Shown: positions 36,276 through 47,700 of the stretch, one piece after another
Layout: each line of letters begins with the position of its first letter
Position numbering within the stretch: position 1 is the first letter of the stretch
Assembly: GCA_030271035.1 (NCBI GenBank)
Contig: JAMBUN010000356.1
Location: 278,357 to 342,356 of the forward strand
Length of the DNA: 64,000 nt
From: Microascus cirrosus
Lineage: Eukaryota; Ascomycota; Sordariomycetes; Microascales; Microascaceae
Reading direction: 5' to 3'
Position numbers and translations under genes: made by a program
Notes under the pieces: generated by a model
The model's input: only the letters and a program-made list of their open reading frames with translations
Told to the model about the DNA's origin: nothing
The model's database searches: none

Positions 36276-37769
36276 CTACACCTTCTTCCCCTGCTTCAGT
36301 AGCTCAGACACTTTGGGTGGCAACACCATCGCGCTCCTATCGTTTCGGCGGTAGAAGTCGACGAGCATCATGGCCGTCTTCTCGGGCAGGTCCTCGTGGA
36401 TGAAGTGTCCCGCCTCTGGGAAGACCTGCAGCGCGTACTTTCCTGCGCAGAGTCAGCTCTCTGCTAATACAAAATCTCCGTGGAATATGAAAAGGGGAGT
36501 ATTAGCCCTACCCTGCATCTGCCCAATCGTCAGCTCGGTATCTAGCCGATCTGTCCCCGCCAGGAGCAACAACTTCCCGCCCCTGGCCTCCAAGAACTTC
36601 TTACTCAAGCCCTCGAACCATCCTTCCCAAAACCGCTGCGTGGCTGCCAAGTCCGTCTTCCACCGCCACGCCCTCGGCCCCTCCCCCCCCTTCTCAAGAA
36701 GCGCCGGCACCGACGTCCGCGCCGACGCCGTGTTCCGCAGCGTGCGGCTCCGCAGATGCCAGTCGATGCCGGACTCCAGGGACGGGAAGCCTGAGGGGCG
36801 GGTGGAAAGATAGGTAATCATGCTCTGCAGGGCGTCCATGGCGGACCCCTCCACAACATCGAGGACCGCGAAGCCGAGGACCGAGGCGCCGAGATCGCCC
36901 TTCTTCGCGAGGGTTGTGACTACAGCACCGCCTAGTGAGTGGCCCACCAGCACGACAGGCGGCATCTCCTCCCACTGCATCACCTCCTTCGTCTGCCGGA
37001 CCACGAATAACAGGTCGTCCGTCAGCGTCTCAAGGCTGAGATCCAGCTCCTGGTCCGACTCATCCGTCGTGGAGCCATGGCCCCGCGCGTCGACAGAGAG
37101 CATCCCCGCGTTGGGAATCAGCTTGCGGATTTCGGCGGAGAGGAGCGCAAAAGAGAGGCCGGAGGAGCCGGCGCCGTGGTGGAAGACGAAGAGCGGGGAC
37201 TTGGAGGTAGGGGGCGCGGGGGAGTTGAGGTAGGCGTGGTGGGTTATGGGGGTCGTGGGGGACTTGAGGTGGAGGTCACGCTCAAAGTAGGTTGTCCAGG
37301 GGATCTGCTCGAGGGCTTTGGTGCGGTTTGATCTAAGGGTGTTAGCATATGCTGGGACCGGGTGAGGCTGGGATGCGTGAGGGACGCTTTGTTGCAGATG
37401 ATGATGTCGAGAAAATCTTCATCCAGCGCCACCCGATCTTTGTCGGTGGCTTGGTAGAAAATATCAAAATGGAGATTTCTCAGAGACTTCTCATATCCAT
37501 TCCTCGCTCGTTTCGTCCCACCCTAATCCTCTCATCCCACGGTGTGATGGGGGATGGGATACCTACGCCTTTGGCCTCGCAAACAGCCCCTGCCCAAAGC
37601 TAGGCACCACTGTTCCAGTCGAACTTGCAGAACTCGCAGAACTCGCAGAACCCGAGTCATCGTCACCTTGTGCCGGCAATTCCTCCTCTTCCCCTTCCTC
37701 TGCTGCCTCGTCGAAGGGCTCGAGCGATGAGAGCTTCGCTTTTGCCCACGCCTTCTGGAGGTCGCTCAT
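36276..37769 (-). CDS. PPE1: Protein phosphatase 2A methylesterase
   Basis: Removes the C-terminal methyl ester from the catalytic subunit of PP2A (PME-1 in animals), an alpha/beta hydrolase acting in cytosol and nucleus. Exons 37769-37567, 37332-36512 and 36442-36276 give 396 residues. The N-terminus reads MSDLQKAWAKAKLSSL, a conserved start of fungal homologs, then an acidic and Ser-rich stretch. HHGAGSSGLSFALL provides the oxyanion region, G-H-S-L-G-G holds nucleophile Ser200, Asp226 sits 26 residues later as in human PME-1, and A-G-H-F-I-H-E-D supplies His354. The first intron is unusually long (234 nt) with a GTAGGT donor; without splicing the frame ends in TAG at once, so this intron is needed. 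It converges with the GH5 gene and lies downstream of MPH1 on the same strand. Confidence 0.9.
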
Positions 37770-38628
37770 ACTTCTTTAGTTCAGATCACCGTTTCTATGG
37801 TAAGTTGTATCAAAGACAGTGATTTATGAGACTATGAATGATTGTTCAGATGAGAGGCTCGGGTATAATGACGTCGGGACTTGAATTGCGCGTTTCGCGA
37901 GGTGAGGGGAGCTCCCGCGCTTCTTCGCGGGGTAGCGGGGTGATTAGCGCAGGTACCCGCCTTTCCAGGGGATCAGCTCTTGCCCGCTGTTCTCAGCTGC
38001 GAAGACCCGTCACCCTACGAGAGAGGACCCACACCTCGCCTTCCACGCAAATATTTCTTCCTTCCAGCTCAACCCAAACTCTTCCCCAACCTCACACCCC
38101 AACCCTCATCCCCCATCAACTCATTTCCTCTTCAAACGGTACGTCCTAACTTTCTTTCTGTTTCGATTCTCTTCCCCATATGTGCCTACGATGAGATCCA
38201 CAACCAAAATGGTATAGGAAGAGCCGTCTGAGACTTTCCCCCGAGACGCCGACTCATCTCGAAGGGCCTCTGGGCCCTTCCCGCCGTCTGCCCTGCTCGT
38301 GTCGGAACGCCTGTATCGTCATATGCTGTGCTGGGCCGAGCGGGGGGACAGGCGGGTGGGGTGTGGTGCTTTCAACTGGTTTTCTGAGGCCTCCCTCTTC
38401 GTTCTGATCAGTTTTGCCGTCTTTCAACGTGAACGAAACTGACCTCATTAGGTTTCACGCTGTTTGGGAGGTAAAGTAGATACTCGGGGGAAGGCGGAAT
38501 AGTGGGGCTTGTAAAGCCATTTTATTGAATATATGTACAGCTCTTGATCTACAACTCCTGGAACTCCTGGCTGCCTCTGCTCCTTGTTATGATACGACAT
38601 GTCCCGGAGAAGGAAATCCGTGACCCCA
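37770..38628. other. Region between PPE1 and MPH1, with a pyrimidine-rich tract
   Basis: 860 bases holding the PPE1 promoter and the MPH1 3' flank. The plus strand is strongly C/T-rich from about 38020 to 38200, like a fungal 5' leader on the opposite strand to both neighbours, and contains a GTACGT donor-like site at 38139. No open frame over about 85 codons follows, and none is recognisable. A short plus-strand non-coding transcript is possible. Confidence 0.4.
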
Positions 38629-41628
38629 TCATTCATCCTCATCGCTATCCTCAATCACCCTCCTCCCCCTCTGCGTAAGTCGGACCTGCTTCTCGGCCCC
38701 ATCGCTAAGCACATCCGTATCTTCATCCGAATCAACTACCCACGCCTGCTTGCGTTGGGCCGGCTTCGACGGCGGCTCTAGAAGCTGGCTCAGAGACGGC
38801 ATATCCTCATCGCTATCCAAGATGGGATCCGCAGCTCCGCCGTTTGTTTTCCATGCCGGGGATGGCTGAACTTGCGAGCTCTCCAACGTATCCGAAACGA
38901 TAAAGTCCAGTAGGTCCTCCCCGTCATCGTTCTCATCCTCCGGGATCTCTTCGTCCGACTCGCAAATGTCGCCCCCATAGGCGGGAACATGCTCAAACTT
39001 ATCCCGTTTCTTCGGCTTCCTCTTCCTTGGACGACTCGGACGCTCCTCTTGTTCCTCTGACACCCGCCTTCTTTTCCTAATATCCGGCTCCGGCTGGGTC
39101 TCCTCGTCTGTGTCCACGAGCTCTGGCATTGCGTCGCGTGGATACTCCGGCGGATCTAGAGGCGGAAAGTCTACATCCTTGTCTCCGAGAGCCGCTATTT
39201 TCGCTAGCATCTTAACTGTTCGCTTTGTGTGCTCACCATGTTTCACACGTACGGTTGGCCGAAGTTCCCTCTGTAGCTTCGGGAAGGCATCCATCCGCAC
39301 TGCGACAACGCTCGCCTGGTTCCCAGTGACAATCTGATAATGCTTTTTAAAATCACCATGCTGCGCCGCTGTCAGGACCAAGGACTCGAGAGGCGGCACA
39401 CCAATGACATCGTCTGTTTCCAGCGGCTCTGGTGTCCTCTGGCGATGCTTCTTCGCCGGCTTTCCAAGCTCCGATGCCTTTATAAATCCCGTGGTAACAC
39501 CCTCGGGCATGTGGAACTTCTTGGGCGGCTTCTTTTTCTTAGGTGCTCTTGTTTTCTTTGGTTCTGGCAGACCGTGAACTTGCGTGTTTTCCAATGGGAT
39601 TTCAATATGCCTCTTGTCGACTACCGGCTTCACACCTCTTGGAACGATCCTCGTGGAGATGTCGTGCCGGAAATCGAATCTGCTACCCTCACATATGAGC
39701 TTCTGCATGGCGGTATATGAGTCCTTGGACTTGGCGTAGTTGTCTTCTTCTTTGCCCCGCATGAGCAGTAGGATGATCCTCCCAGCGCGTTTTCGACCTG
39801 TCCTGCCCATGCGCTGTAGCATGCGGATTGGCGACGATGAGGCGTCATAGCATACGATAAGATCGACCTGCCCGATATCCAGACCTTCTTCGCCGATGGA
39901 GGTAGCAACGAGGACGTTAAACTTTCCAGCCTTGAAGTCCTCGATCGTTTGGATCTGTTGAGCCTGCTTCATACCCTCGGATCGCTTTGAGTCTGCTTGG
40001 CCCACAAACACTCTTGCTCGTATCATTGGTCGATGCAAATTCAAGATACGAACGATCTCCTCCGCGCTGTCTCTGTATTCGCTGAAAACGATGACTCTGG
40101 TGGAGGAGCTTTGAGTTGGATGGTCCATGAAGTGGTTGAGGATTCTATTGGCGAGGACGGTAAGTTTAGGGTGTCCTGCAAAGTCCGGAGTCTTCAACCA
40201 CTTGTCGATGATATCCATCATTTCAACGAAATTTTTGTCCTTGACAATTCCCAGCCGGTATTTGGAGCCCTTTTGCCCCTTCGCTTCCACTTCACTCCTG
40301 AGGGTGACCATATTGTCAAAAAAGGGCTTGATTCCGTGGAAATTGAGCAACTTGATCGAGTGAGCGATGCTCTGTAGCACGCTGAAGACAGCCCTTAGCA
40401 TGTGTTGGACACCTTGACTCGCATGCCGTCCGGGACCTTGAAACCAATCTTTTTGTGCCTTGACGAGGCCGTATGTCGTGAGGGACATGGCGTCGCGTCC
40501 CCAATAAATGTTTTGTCCCGATAGCTTGTCGACTAAGGGCTGCAGCACCCTGGTAAAGAGGTCTTTGATCTGGTTGATTTCGTCCGAGGGGTCCAGGACT
40601 TCCGTCTCGATTTCCCTGCTCTGGACGTACTGGCGGATATCCATTGACTCCTCGGTCCGGATCTCAACGTGGGAAATCCCCATATTGTCGATGACCTCCT
40701 GGACGGTCTCAACCTTGGACCCAGGAGTTGCTGTTAAGGCCAAGACCCTGACACTCTTCGAGAATCGTCGAATGAATTTGATCACCTTGGCGTAAGCATA
40801 CTCTCCCACGGCACGATGTGCCTCATCGACGACGAGGAGCACGATCCTCTTCGGGTCTGCAAACCCACTGCAGAGATCATTGTGGAGCGTCTGAGGAGTC
40901 ATAAAGAAGACTCGCCTTGCGCCCCATTCTTCGGCTCGTAGGCCCGGTGAGACGTCGCCTGTGAGAAGCGTGGTGTCCGAGCGAGGTATCCCGACAATAT
41001 CGAAGCATGCCTCCACTTGCTGCGACACGAGCGGCTTCGTCGGCGCGACGAACACGATCTGAGCCGACCTCGTCCAGCGATAAAAGTTCAACATGACCGT
41101 CGCAGCGATGAAAGTTTTGCCGAGACCAGTGGGCAGAGCAACCAATGTGTTGTTGTAGAGGCTGTTACTGACAATACTGTACTGGTACTCTCGGATGGCG
41201 CCGAGATTTGTGGGATACACCCAGGTTTTAAGTGCCTCATGATCCAGCTCGTGGTGAGTCGGGGCCTCCGTGTTGTCGCCCCTGTACACCCCTCGCGAGC
41301 CAGATTGGAGAGACTGCTCAAATTCCTCGTCGTCAATGGTGCTGCCGTCAAGAGTGGCCTGACGGCGATTCTGTCCCTGTCTGGGCTGTCCCAACGCATT
41401 CTGGCGCGGGATGGAGATCACGCGCTGGAGAGTGCGTGGTCTGGGCTGAGGCGGAGAGATACCTCGCCTACCTTGCGATGAGCGAACAGTCGAGGTGGAT
41501 AAGGCTTTCTCCGGTTGTTTCCGAGACTGCTGAGATATAGATGGCGTAGATGAGGCGACATTGAGGGCCTCATCGGCAGCTAGCATAAGTTCATCATCCG
41601 GGATGTCATCGTCGAAATAATCGTCCAT
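38629..41628 (-). CDS. MPH1: ATP-dependent 3'-5' DNA helicase MPH1 (FANCM family)
   Basis: DNA helicase/translocase that remodels stalled forks and D-loops and suppresses crossovers; acts in the nucleus. One intronless frame. I take the Met at 41628 (MDDYFDDDIPDDELMLAADEA), giving 999 residues, because an acidic start of this kind is usual for fungal MPH1; the frame is open to an ATG at 41730 (1033 residues). Numbered from 41628: Walker A P-T-G-L-G-K-T at 166-172, APTKPLV (Ia), V-V-D-E-A-H (DEAH box, 266-271), T-A-T-P-G (III), then the FANCM/Hef helical insertion (about 370-500), VIVFSEYRDSAEEI, A-T-S-I-G-E-E-G-L-D-I-G and Q-R-M-G-R-T-G-R (motif VI). The last 300 residues are charged, with basic patches and several S-D-E-D repeats, likely phosphorylation or protein-binding sites. 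Head to head with MEX67. Confidence 0.95.
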   Translation of the reverse strand: MDDYFDDDIPDDELMLAADEALNVASSTPSISQQSRKQPEKALSTSTVRSSQGRRGISPPQPRPRTLQRVISIPRQNALGQPRQGQNRRQATLDGSTIDDEEFEQSLQSGSRGVYRGDNTEAPTHHELDHEALKTWVYPTNLGAIREYQYSIVSNSLYNNTLVALPTGLGKTFIAATVMLNFYRWTRSAQIVFVAPTKPLVSQQVEACFDIVGIPRSDTTLLTGDVSPGLRAEEWGARRVFFMTPQTLHNDLCSGFADPKRIVLLVVDEAHRAVGEYAYAKVIKFIRRFSKSVRVLALTATPGSKVETVQEVIDNMGISHVEIRTEESMDIRQYVQSREIETEVLDPSDEINQIKDLFTRVLQPLVDKLSGQNIYWGRDAMSLTTYGLVKAQKDWFQGPGRHASQGVQHMLRAVFSVLQSIAHSIKLLNFHGIKPFFDNMVTLRSEVEAKGQKGSKYRLGIVKDKNFVEMMDIIDKWLKTPDFAGHPKLTVLANRILNHFMDHPTQSSSTRVIVFSEYRDSAEEIVRILNLHRPMIRARVFVGQADSKRSEGMKQAQQIQTIEDFKAGKFNVLVATSIGEEGLDIGQVDLIVCYDASSSPIRMLQRMGRTGRKRAGRIILLLMRGKEEDNYAKSKDSYTAMQKLICEGSRFDFRHDISTRIVPRGVKPVVDKRHIEIPLENTQVHGLPEPKKTRAPKKKKPPKKFHMPEGVTTGFIKASELGKPAKKHRQRTPEPLETDDVIGVPPLESLVLTAAQHGDFKKHYQIVTGNQASVVAVRMDAFPKLQRELRPTVRVKHGEHTKRTVKMLAKIAALGDKDVDFPPLDPPEYPRDAMPELVDTDEETQPEPDIRKRRRVSEEQEERPSRPRKRKPKKRDKFEHVPAYGGDICESDEEIPEDENDDGEDLLDFIVSDTLESSQVQPSPAWKTNGGAADPILDSDEDMPSLSQLLEPPSKPAQRKQAWVVDSDEDTDVLSDGAEKQVRLTQRGRRVIEDSDEDE

Positions 41629-41730
41629 AGCTTCGGCTCTGTGACGTTGCGCAATAAAATGCCTCTGGTCAGGAAGGTTGGTCGTTCTCGGTTGAGCCCA
41701 TGGTGTCTCCACTGAACCCAAATTTAGCAA

Positions 41731-42463
41731 ATCTTAGAAATGGGATGTTCTGAGGGGTGAAAGTCTAATACATTGGCATAGGTAGGGCAGTCCTCTGAAA
41801 GTCGCGACAAGACGCGAGGACGCGAAGTGACGATGCCGCACAGTCTGGAAACACGAAACGGTCGCTTTATCACGTGAACAGCCTGACATCCAGTAAAGTA
41901 CCTTCGAGATGATTCACAACATGAAGAGCACCCAGACTTGCACAAAGACTGAAGTTCTTGAGCTAACCTGCAAGAGAGTGTCTGCATTTATTCCCATGAA
42001 GATCTCCTTATTTCTTACCTTTTAGTTTTCCAACACATCACATCTTTTGTATCTCACCAAGTGCTTGTGCAGCAGGTACATCTGAGAGAATCACGTGACT
42101 GTTCCTTCATCACATGGATATGATTAGTCAACCAACCGTCGAACATCAAACCTGACAATTGCTTTTGTTCGCGTCGTAGGCAGCCGTGACGTCGGAACTC
42201 TTTGCATTCTTCCATGTGCCTACCCTTCTCGAGTCCCTTTCTTTTCTTTAACAGAACTTTCAGTTCTCTCTAGGGAGGCAAAGGACCTGGGACCATAAAA
42301 CCGCGCAGGTCCACCCTCTCCTCCATATCCTACCCTTTCGCCTTACTATCATCCTCCCACCTCCATTCGCAAAACTTAATCGCGAACAACCCGACTTAGA
42401 ACCACGGACTCCATTGTCCACTCTCCGACTCGCAGCTTTCCAAACGTCTTTCTCACCGATATA
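41731..42463. promoter_or_regulatory. Bidirectional promoter region between MPH1 and MEX67
   Basis: A 733-base divergent spacer between two nuclear housekeeping genes. Next to MEX67 the plus strand is T/C-rich (about 42220-42330), typical of a leader, with acceptor-like CAG sites (tttaacag near 42254) suggesting a possible 5' UTR intron. No specific factor site can be named. Confidence 0.45.
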
Positions 42464-44721
42464 ATGGCGCCTCCCCGAGGTCCTCGAGGCGGCGGTACTC
42501 GCGCCTCCCGAAACAACGCAAGCACGCGACCCCCTAACCGCGGCGGCATCCAAAAACGAAAGCACGCTGGCCCAAAGGTGGACATCGACGGTGACATGGA
42601 CATGGATGGCGAAGGCCGCCGCGCGAAGCGACCGACAGCTGGAGACGCGAACAACACGAAGCCCACCAGGTCCTCCCGATCGGCGGCCGCTGCACCAACT
42701 AGGCTCCCCGCAAAGCAAACTGAAGCTCTCGTGCGACACCTCAACGGGAATAACTCTTTGGCTTCCCGAACCTCCCTGCCGTCAAAGCGTGGTCAACAAA
42801 AGACACAACCGGGCCTGGCATGGCTGAGCGTGAAGGGCCTGAAAGACAGCAAGGCTGCTAGCAACCCAGGTGGTGGTGTGAAGGACCTTCTCCAGTTCCT
42901 CGAACGGAAGGCTACGACCATGGCGAGTCGAAGCTCGACGCGGCCGATAGCGATAAAACAGGTAAGTACCTCCTACCCGAAGACTTCGGGGGAGGTTCGA
43001 AAGCGATGCCGATGGTCCAAACTCGCCCTTTTGTGACCTACTCCAGAACGCGAGCGACAATATTCACCATACTGGCTGCTCGAGCCTCTCACAGTCCGAC
43101 CTCACCCCTCTGCACTAACCCCCTCCCTTGCTAACGCTACCATCCAGCATCGCCCCCAAGGCGAAATTGTTCTTGTTGGAGCTTCAAAAGAGGACGCGGA
43201 GGAAATCATCAAGCTTAATGGTTTCAACTTTGCCGGTGCAACTCTCACCATTTCCTTGAAAGAGGAGGACGGTGGCGCCTCGGAGACGTCGCCTCACGCA
43301 CAGATGCTTAGGGAACATCTCCAATCGATACTAAGCAATCGATACGTCGGTGATTCGAAGCTCCTGAAGCTGGATGCTCTTAGTGCGGACCCAGCTATCA
43401 GCGAGACCGGTCTCCTTGAGAGTTCGGAACGGGCCGAGAAGATGTTTAGGGCCCTCATGCGAGTCTGTGACGATCTCTTCAAGACACGCAAGGACAAGAG
43501 CGAGGCCATCGAGAGCATTAGCGTGGCCAACAACAGTATCGACAACCTGACTCAAGTCTCAGTGCTTGCTGACACGTTCCCTGACCTCCATAATCTGGAT
43601 CTCAGTGGCAACAGCCTGTCCAACATCGACGGGCTCCGAGCATTGAAAAACAGATTCCGCAAGCTCCGGGCCTTGTACATGGTAAACAATCCCATCGAGA
43701 CCACCCAGCCGGAGTACAAGGCCACGCTTCTCGAATGGTTTCCCACCCTGCTGGACCTGAACGGCCAGCAAGTCCGGACGCCAGAGCAAGCCGCGGAGGC
43801 GGTTGCCGCCACCTTGCCTAAGGCCTTCCCGCAGAATGGCCCAGACTTCCGAGATGCTAACGGCATCGGCGAGAATTTTCTCCTCGACTTCTTTACCAAC
43901 TACGACAATAACAGGGCATCGTTGGTAGCGAAGTACTACGACCAGTCGAGCAACTTCTCGCTCGCAGTCGACACTGCCGCCGCCGGGCCTCGTGACCCCA
44001 ATTCCCCAGCTCCACTTCCATGGGGTGCCTATCTCAAGTTCTCCCGGAATCTCACCAAGATCACCCACACCCCAGCACGCATTCAGCGACTATTCAAGGG
44101 CGCAAACATGATATCTGATCTCTGGAAGGGTCTGCCGCCCACAAAACACCCCGATCTGAAGCAAGAGGTCAACAAATACATCATGGACTGCCACGTTCTG
44201 CCTGGTCTCGCCGATCCGAACGGCCAAAGCCAGCGTGGTGTGGACGGCCTGATCGTCACAATCCACGGAGAGTTCGAAGAGCTCGACCAAGCATCAGGAA
44301 AGACGGGAAAGCGAAGCTTCTCTCGCACATTCATCCTTGGACCTGGGCTCCCGGGCGGAAACCCGATCCGAGTAGTCAGTGATATGCTGTGCCTACGACC
44401 GCACACGCCACTCCCCAACCTCTTCGGAGCCGCAGAGACCGCCCCGACTGCCCTCAACGACGAACAACAACAACGCGCAGCCATGATCGCCGAGTTGGCC
44501 AAACAGACGGGTATGACTCCCGCTTATGCGGAACTATGCCTATCAGACTCTTCCGTCAACTGGAACTTCGACAAGGCCCTCGCCGTCTTCAATGAACGAA
44601 AGGTAATATACAACATCTGCGGCTAAACCAAGCTACCAAGGACTGTACTTGTGACTAACATATCCATCAGTCGCATCTTCCTGCCGATGCCTTCGTGGCT
44701 GGCGCAGGAGTTCAAGGCTAG
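42464..44721 (+). CDS. MEX67: mRNA export receptor MEX67 (NXF1/TAP homolog)
   Basis: Main mRNA export receptor; pairs with Mtr2 and carries mRNPs through nuclear pores. Exons 42464-42961, 43148-44602 and 44671-44721 (last exon 51 nt) give 667 residues in frame. Residues 1-110 are Arg/Gly/Pro-rich (MAPPRGPRGGG...), an RNA- or adaptor-binding tail. An RNA-binding fold follows at about 165-215 (GEIVLVGASKEDA, LNGFNFAGATLTI, joined over intron 1). Leucine-rich repeats lie at about 285-400 (LHNLDLSGNSLSNIDGL). The NTF2-like domain starts near 405 (FLLDFFTNYDNNR) and contains the GVDGLIVTIHGEFEE strand. The C-terminal TAP/UBA domain spans about 605-667, and its last helix is completed by the small final exon (HLPADAF), which supports that splice. 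Confidence 0.94.
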
Positions 44722-47700
44722 AAGCCGCTCGTGGCAGCAATGGACGCGGGCATGGGAGCAGAAAAGGAGACGCAGGGGAATGGCGAAGCACTTTTCCATC
44801 TTATGAATGGAGAGATGGTTGATGTATTATGAGTGTGGGGGAGGCCCATTGGGTACTCAGAGGGTGATTTGGGCGTTACAGGAGGGCTTTGCGGACTTTC
44901 CTTTCTTGCGCATGGAAGATTCTGCATTTTCAGGGAGGGTTTTCTACTCGTCATATTGGATTCTGGCGCTTGGGTGGCAGGGAAAACGGAAACGGGGGGG
45001 CAAGAGCGGCATCAGCATTTCACGAGTCATTGTAGACGATATGCATCAGCGGAGTTTGTTTACTTTTGGTCAAGGCCATCACGCCAGCGTTTTGTGCCGA
45101 ATACACGTCTTTCTCGACAGTGACAGACTGAAAGCTGATTCTGAGAGCTGACCTTGCTGCGGTGACATCTACTGATTTGCTGATGCCGTTTGCGCCGGGG
45201 GTTATGTCCAGTTTGGCAACGGAGGGAAGAGCAGGGAATCAGGGCGATGTGGTGAACACAGGAAGTTGGAATGTCCTTGTGTGATTCACGTTAATGACGG
45301 ACGACGATTGGGAGACCAAATTTAAGAATGGAAATTACAGTTTTTGGTCAGCAAGCAGTGACGTTCTCTCCTCGGCCCGCACAGGCGCTAAGATGTGAAT
45401 GTCTCTCGTCTCTCATCAGCTCTCATCACATCACATAACTAAGTGACCCACCTAAACCGGCCCTCCACGGCGTGAACTCAATGATAAAAGTAGATAAAAG
45501 ACAGCCTGGGCGCTTGTACCTTGAAATAGTTGAAGGACATATCACGCCGTCAGTCATCTCAAGGAAATGGCCAATAAGACGACCTGGTGGGTGAGCCTCG
45601 TCGTCATTGGTGAGCGCGAAGCGCCCAATTGGATGACGCGCCCTGGTGGACAGTGTTTCTTTATGGGGGCCGCAGATGCAGGGCGCTAAGACAAGGTGTG
45701 GTGTGAATGGGCGGGATGAGGTCATCAGGCAGGGGGGTTCCAGATGGACGACGTTCCGTGTTCGTGCTCTCCTGTCATAACGAAGCTTGACACCTCCGAG
45801 AGAAGTGATGTTGACTCTTCAAAATTCTCGCTTGGCGTGCATCGACAGTCAGGCGAGCCAAGCGCGCGCAGCCCAGCAGGTAACGGGCGTCCCATTGAGG
45901 GCTCTTCTGGGCGGTGCCTCTCTCCACTGAGGCTGGGAAAATTCGATACCAAGACAATTATTCCCCCAATCCCGGAGATGCGACCCCTGGAAGAACTAAT
46001 ATTAAAAAGAGAAAGGCTCGAACAAAATCTCAGGAATTGAATCCACATCCCTCGTATCCCAAAGATATCCACACAGAGAGAGCGACGGCACTGCGTGGGT
46101 CATGTCGCTCCGGGGAGGAGGGTTAGTTAGCTCCTGGCTCGTCCACCGGTGCGATCTTAGCGGGTGCGTGGGGCAATCTATTCTGGAATGCCTGTTCCTG
46201 TGCCAGGGCTGTGGGTACAGTACTGTACGGACGGGTCGGTCGTGGTGGAGGTTGCCGGCGGCGCGGTCTCTGGCCTTGTCCGAGATATCGACACGAAAGC
46301 CGCGGGCCTTCAAGGCCAAGAGACGGAACAATTGCGCCCTACCCACCTGAAGCGGAAACATTTGAGCGGGCCACAGGCGGTCGCAACGTCCGGGACCGCC
46401 CATACGAGGCAGGACTCCGTCAACACTCGCACCTCCAGCTTCTGTGCATAATAACCAATACAGTAGTGCGCACGCGTCAGCCGGAGCGAATCAATGTCAT
46501 AATCCGTACCAAGCATCATTCTCCCAAAAATGTCCAGTCTGGAAAGCCGCATCGTTCGATCGTGGAGGTGGCGTTGCCCGTGCTTTCCCTGCCCTCTCCT
46601 CACCCAGACCACCCGATCCGCGTAACGGGTCGCGCAGCAGCGGAGCCTCGTGCGCCGCCCGTGCCGGCCAGACCGACCGCCCATCTGAGGGACCGGCGAG
46701 TGCAACGGCGGCTGGAAGGGTGGAAGGAAGGGGCGCTAGCGCGTTTCAGGCCGAGTGCGTGCGCATGCATACGAACTGTGTGGAGTGTTCTTCGGGCGGG
46801 AACCCCCACAAACACCCCAGGACGCCGGGCCACCGCTCGCCACTTTCCGATGGCTTTGACAGATGACTGCTTCGATGGTGTGAGTGTTTCTTCGATCGGT
46901 ATGGGTATGCGACGAGAGATACTTTCCGGTGGGAGAAACTACCAGCGGGAAGAGCAGAAGGCTGTTCTCGGCACCGCCCGATTGCCCATCTTGGCGCGTC
47001 GACGGGATCCCGGAAATTTATGCACACAAATTAACGCACAATTAGGAGGAAATTGCCTCTCACTTGCTTCCCCGGATTCGAGAGAAGTCGTCCCTTGCCT
47101 CGTTTATCAAGCGAATTAACAATGTGAAAATAAAAGGACGATATCATTCAATCATGAGTAACAGAACGGACCCGATGGGAACCGCTGAAAGTCGGCGCCG
47201 AAATGGGAACCGAGAGTGGTTTCCCCATCCAAGTCCAAGCATAAGCTGGGGTTAAGATTGCTTGTTTATGGAAGGAGGTCCCATGAACTACGATTTCCAA
47301 AGATCGACATGATTTGCACAATAATCCTCCGGGGCCGGGCACTCGATCCAGATGACAGAATTGCGGGATCGAACATGAATCGATGCGCGACGAACAATTT
47401 GCGATGTTCGTCTCGATGATTCCTTCCCTCGAAGTGTCGAGGAGGCTGGTCTTTCGTGTGACGAGAAGGACCGCGTATCGCCGCCTCCCTGCGCAGCACA
47501 TGTTCATTGAGCTTTCCCTAAAAGAGTTGGGGCCTGGACGTTCCTGTTGAACTGGAAGGTCTGATTGGCCCGAATGCAACATGCCCCTTTTTGAATCTCA
47601 CCCTGGCTGCTGTGGCTGCAACGCCACGGGTATGTATCAGGATACATTGATATTTCCACATTTTGCTGTAAGATCGAGAGGATGACAAGTACCAAGGGGT

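Noticed and set aside
44807..45151. 114-codon plus-strand frame after MEX67
   Set aside because: Lies in the MEX67 3' flank, with no features and no promoter-like sequence before it.
46211..47119. 302-codon plus-strand open frame
   Set aside because: Arg-rich and without domains, signal or hydrophobic segments; overlapped by antisense frames, with no leader-like sequence. It looks like a chance frame in GC-balanced DNA.
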